This document shows, piece by piece, positions 63,958 to 64,000 of a stretch of 64,000 bases of DNA. The notes beneath the pieces are model-generated. The model was not told the origin of the DNA and ran no database searches. It worked only from the letters and a program-made list of their open reading frames with translations. Each line of letters starts with the position of its first letter. The stretch's first letter is position 1. This DNA is from an uncultured Aquimarina sp. (GTDB taxonomy: Bacteria; Bacteroidota; Bacteroidia; Flavobacteriales; Flavobacteriaceae). The stretch covers positions 1 through 64,000 of the forward strand of contig CANLCT010000016.1 of assembly GCA_947489195.1 (NCBI GenBank). The letters are read 5' to 3'. Made by a program: the position numbers and the translations under genes.

Positions 63958-64000
63958 TTATTGATATTATAGCTAAAAAAAGTAAAAGCCGTTTGTGAAA

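Noticed and set aside
1..64000. tRNA, rRNA, tmRNA or CRISPR array
   Set aside because: No cloverleaf-like segments, rRNA cores, tmRNA ends or regularly spaced short repeats were seen in the intergenic regions.

Overview
The window is AT-rich and carries the signatures of a marine- or soil-type member of the Flavobacteriaceae (Bacteroidota). Three secreted proteins end in type A sorting domains of the type IX secretion system (T9SS), many genes are preceded by the Bacteroidota -7 element TAnnTTTG, and there is a bacillithiol-type YtxJ protein and a UMF1-type MFS transporter. No rRNA, tRNA, CRISPR array or complete insertion sequence was found.

Layout. (1) 1-2201 is an accessory patch: the 5' part of a group II intron next to a long imperfect inverted repeat, one DUF2971 gene, and a second, ORF-less group II intron of about 645 nt. 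(2) 2682-7080 holds a B12-type radical SAM protein, an alpha/beta hydrolase, a short stretch of gene debris (probable TauE/SafE tail and IS3 transposase tail) and a DUF3298 lipoprotein. (3) 7262-14354 is a stress regulon: a PAS histidine kinase, three full-length tandem universal stress proteins (USPs) and one internally deleted one, a TerB-like protein, a PNPOx-family flavoprotein, a response regulator fused to a CRP/FNR module, and a small release-factor-like protein. Three promoters here carry a TGA-N6-TCA palindrome centred exactly 29.5 nt upstream of the first base of a TAnnTTT(G/A) element, which fits control by the RR-CRP protein encoded in the cluster. (4) 14384-16669 is the pxpABC 5-oxoprolinase operon. 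(5) 16848-24141 contains trxB, ung, a cold shock gene, ridA with a YdeP-type molybdoenzyme, two small genes and a cysteine desulfurase. (6) 24408-30969 contains an OmpA lipoprotein, gcvT, and a tightly packed ald-DUF4258-aroB-hypothetical-GH113 run. (7) 31487-41956 has a TPR histidine kinase, a DNA alkylation repair protein, a TrmH-family methyltransferase, an M48 peptidase, Rel/SpoT, fur and purA. (8) 42106-50374 has a spondin-domain T9SS protein, ytxJ, clpB, smpB, a small metallopeptidase and lon. (9) 50598-63957 has a DPxTG-repeat lipoprotein, an MFS transporter, a T9SS protein, a phnA/small basic/ychJ run, and a 2833-residue T9SS metalloprotease with four CUB modules.

Most genes are ordinary flavobacterial housekeeping. 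The most notable signals are the fixed-geometry regulatory site shared by three stress promoters, the intron/hairpin/DUF2971 patch at the left edge, and recent CUB-module duplication in the giant protease. All product calls come from reading the sequence; no database search was run.
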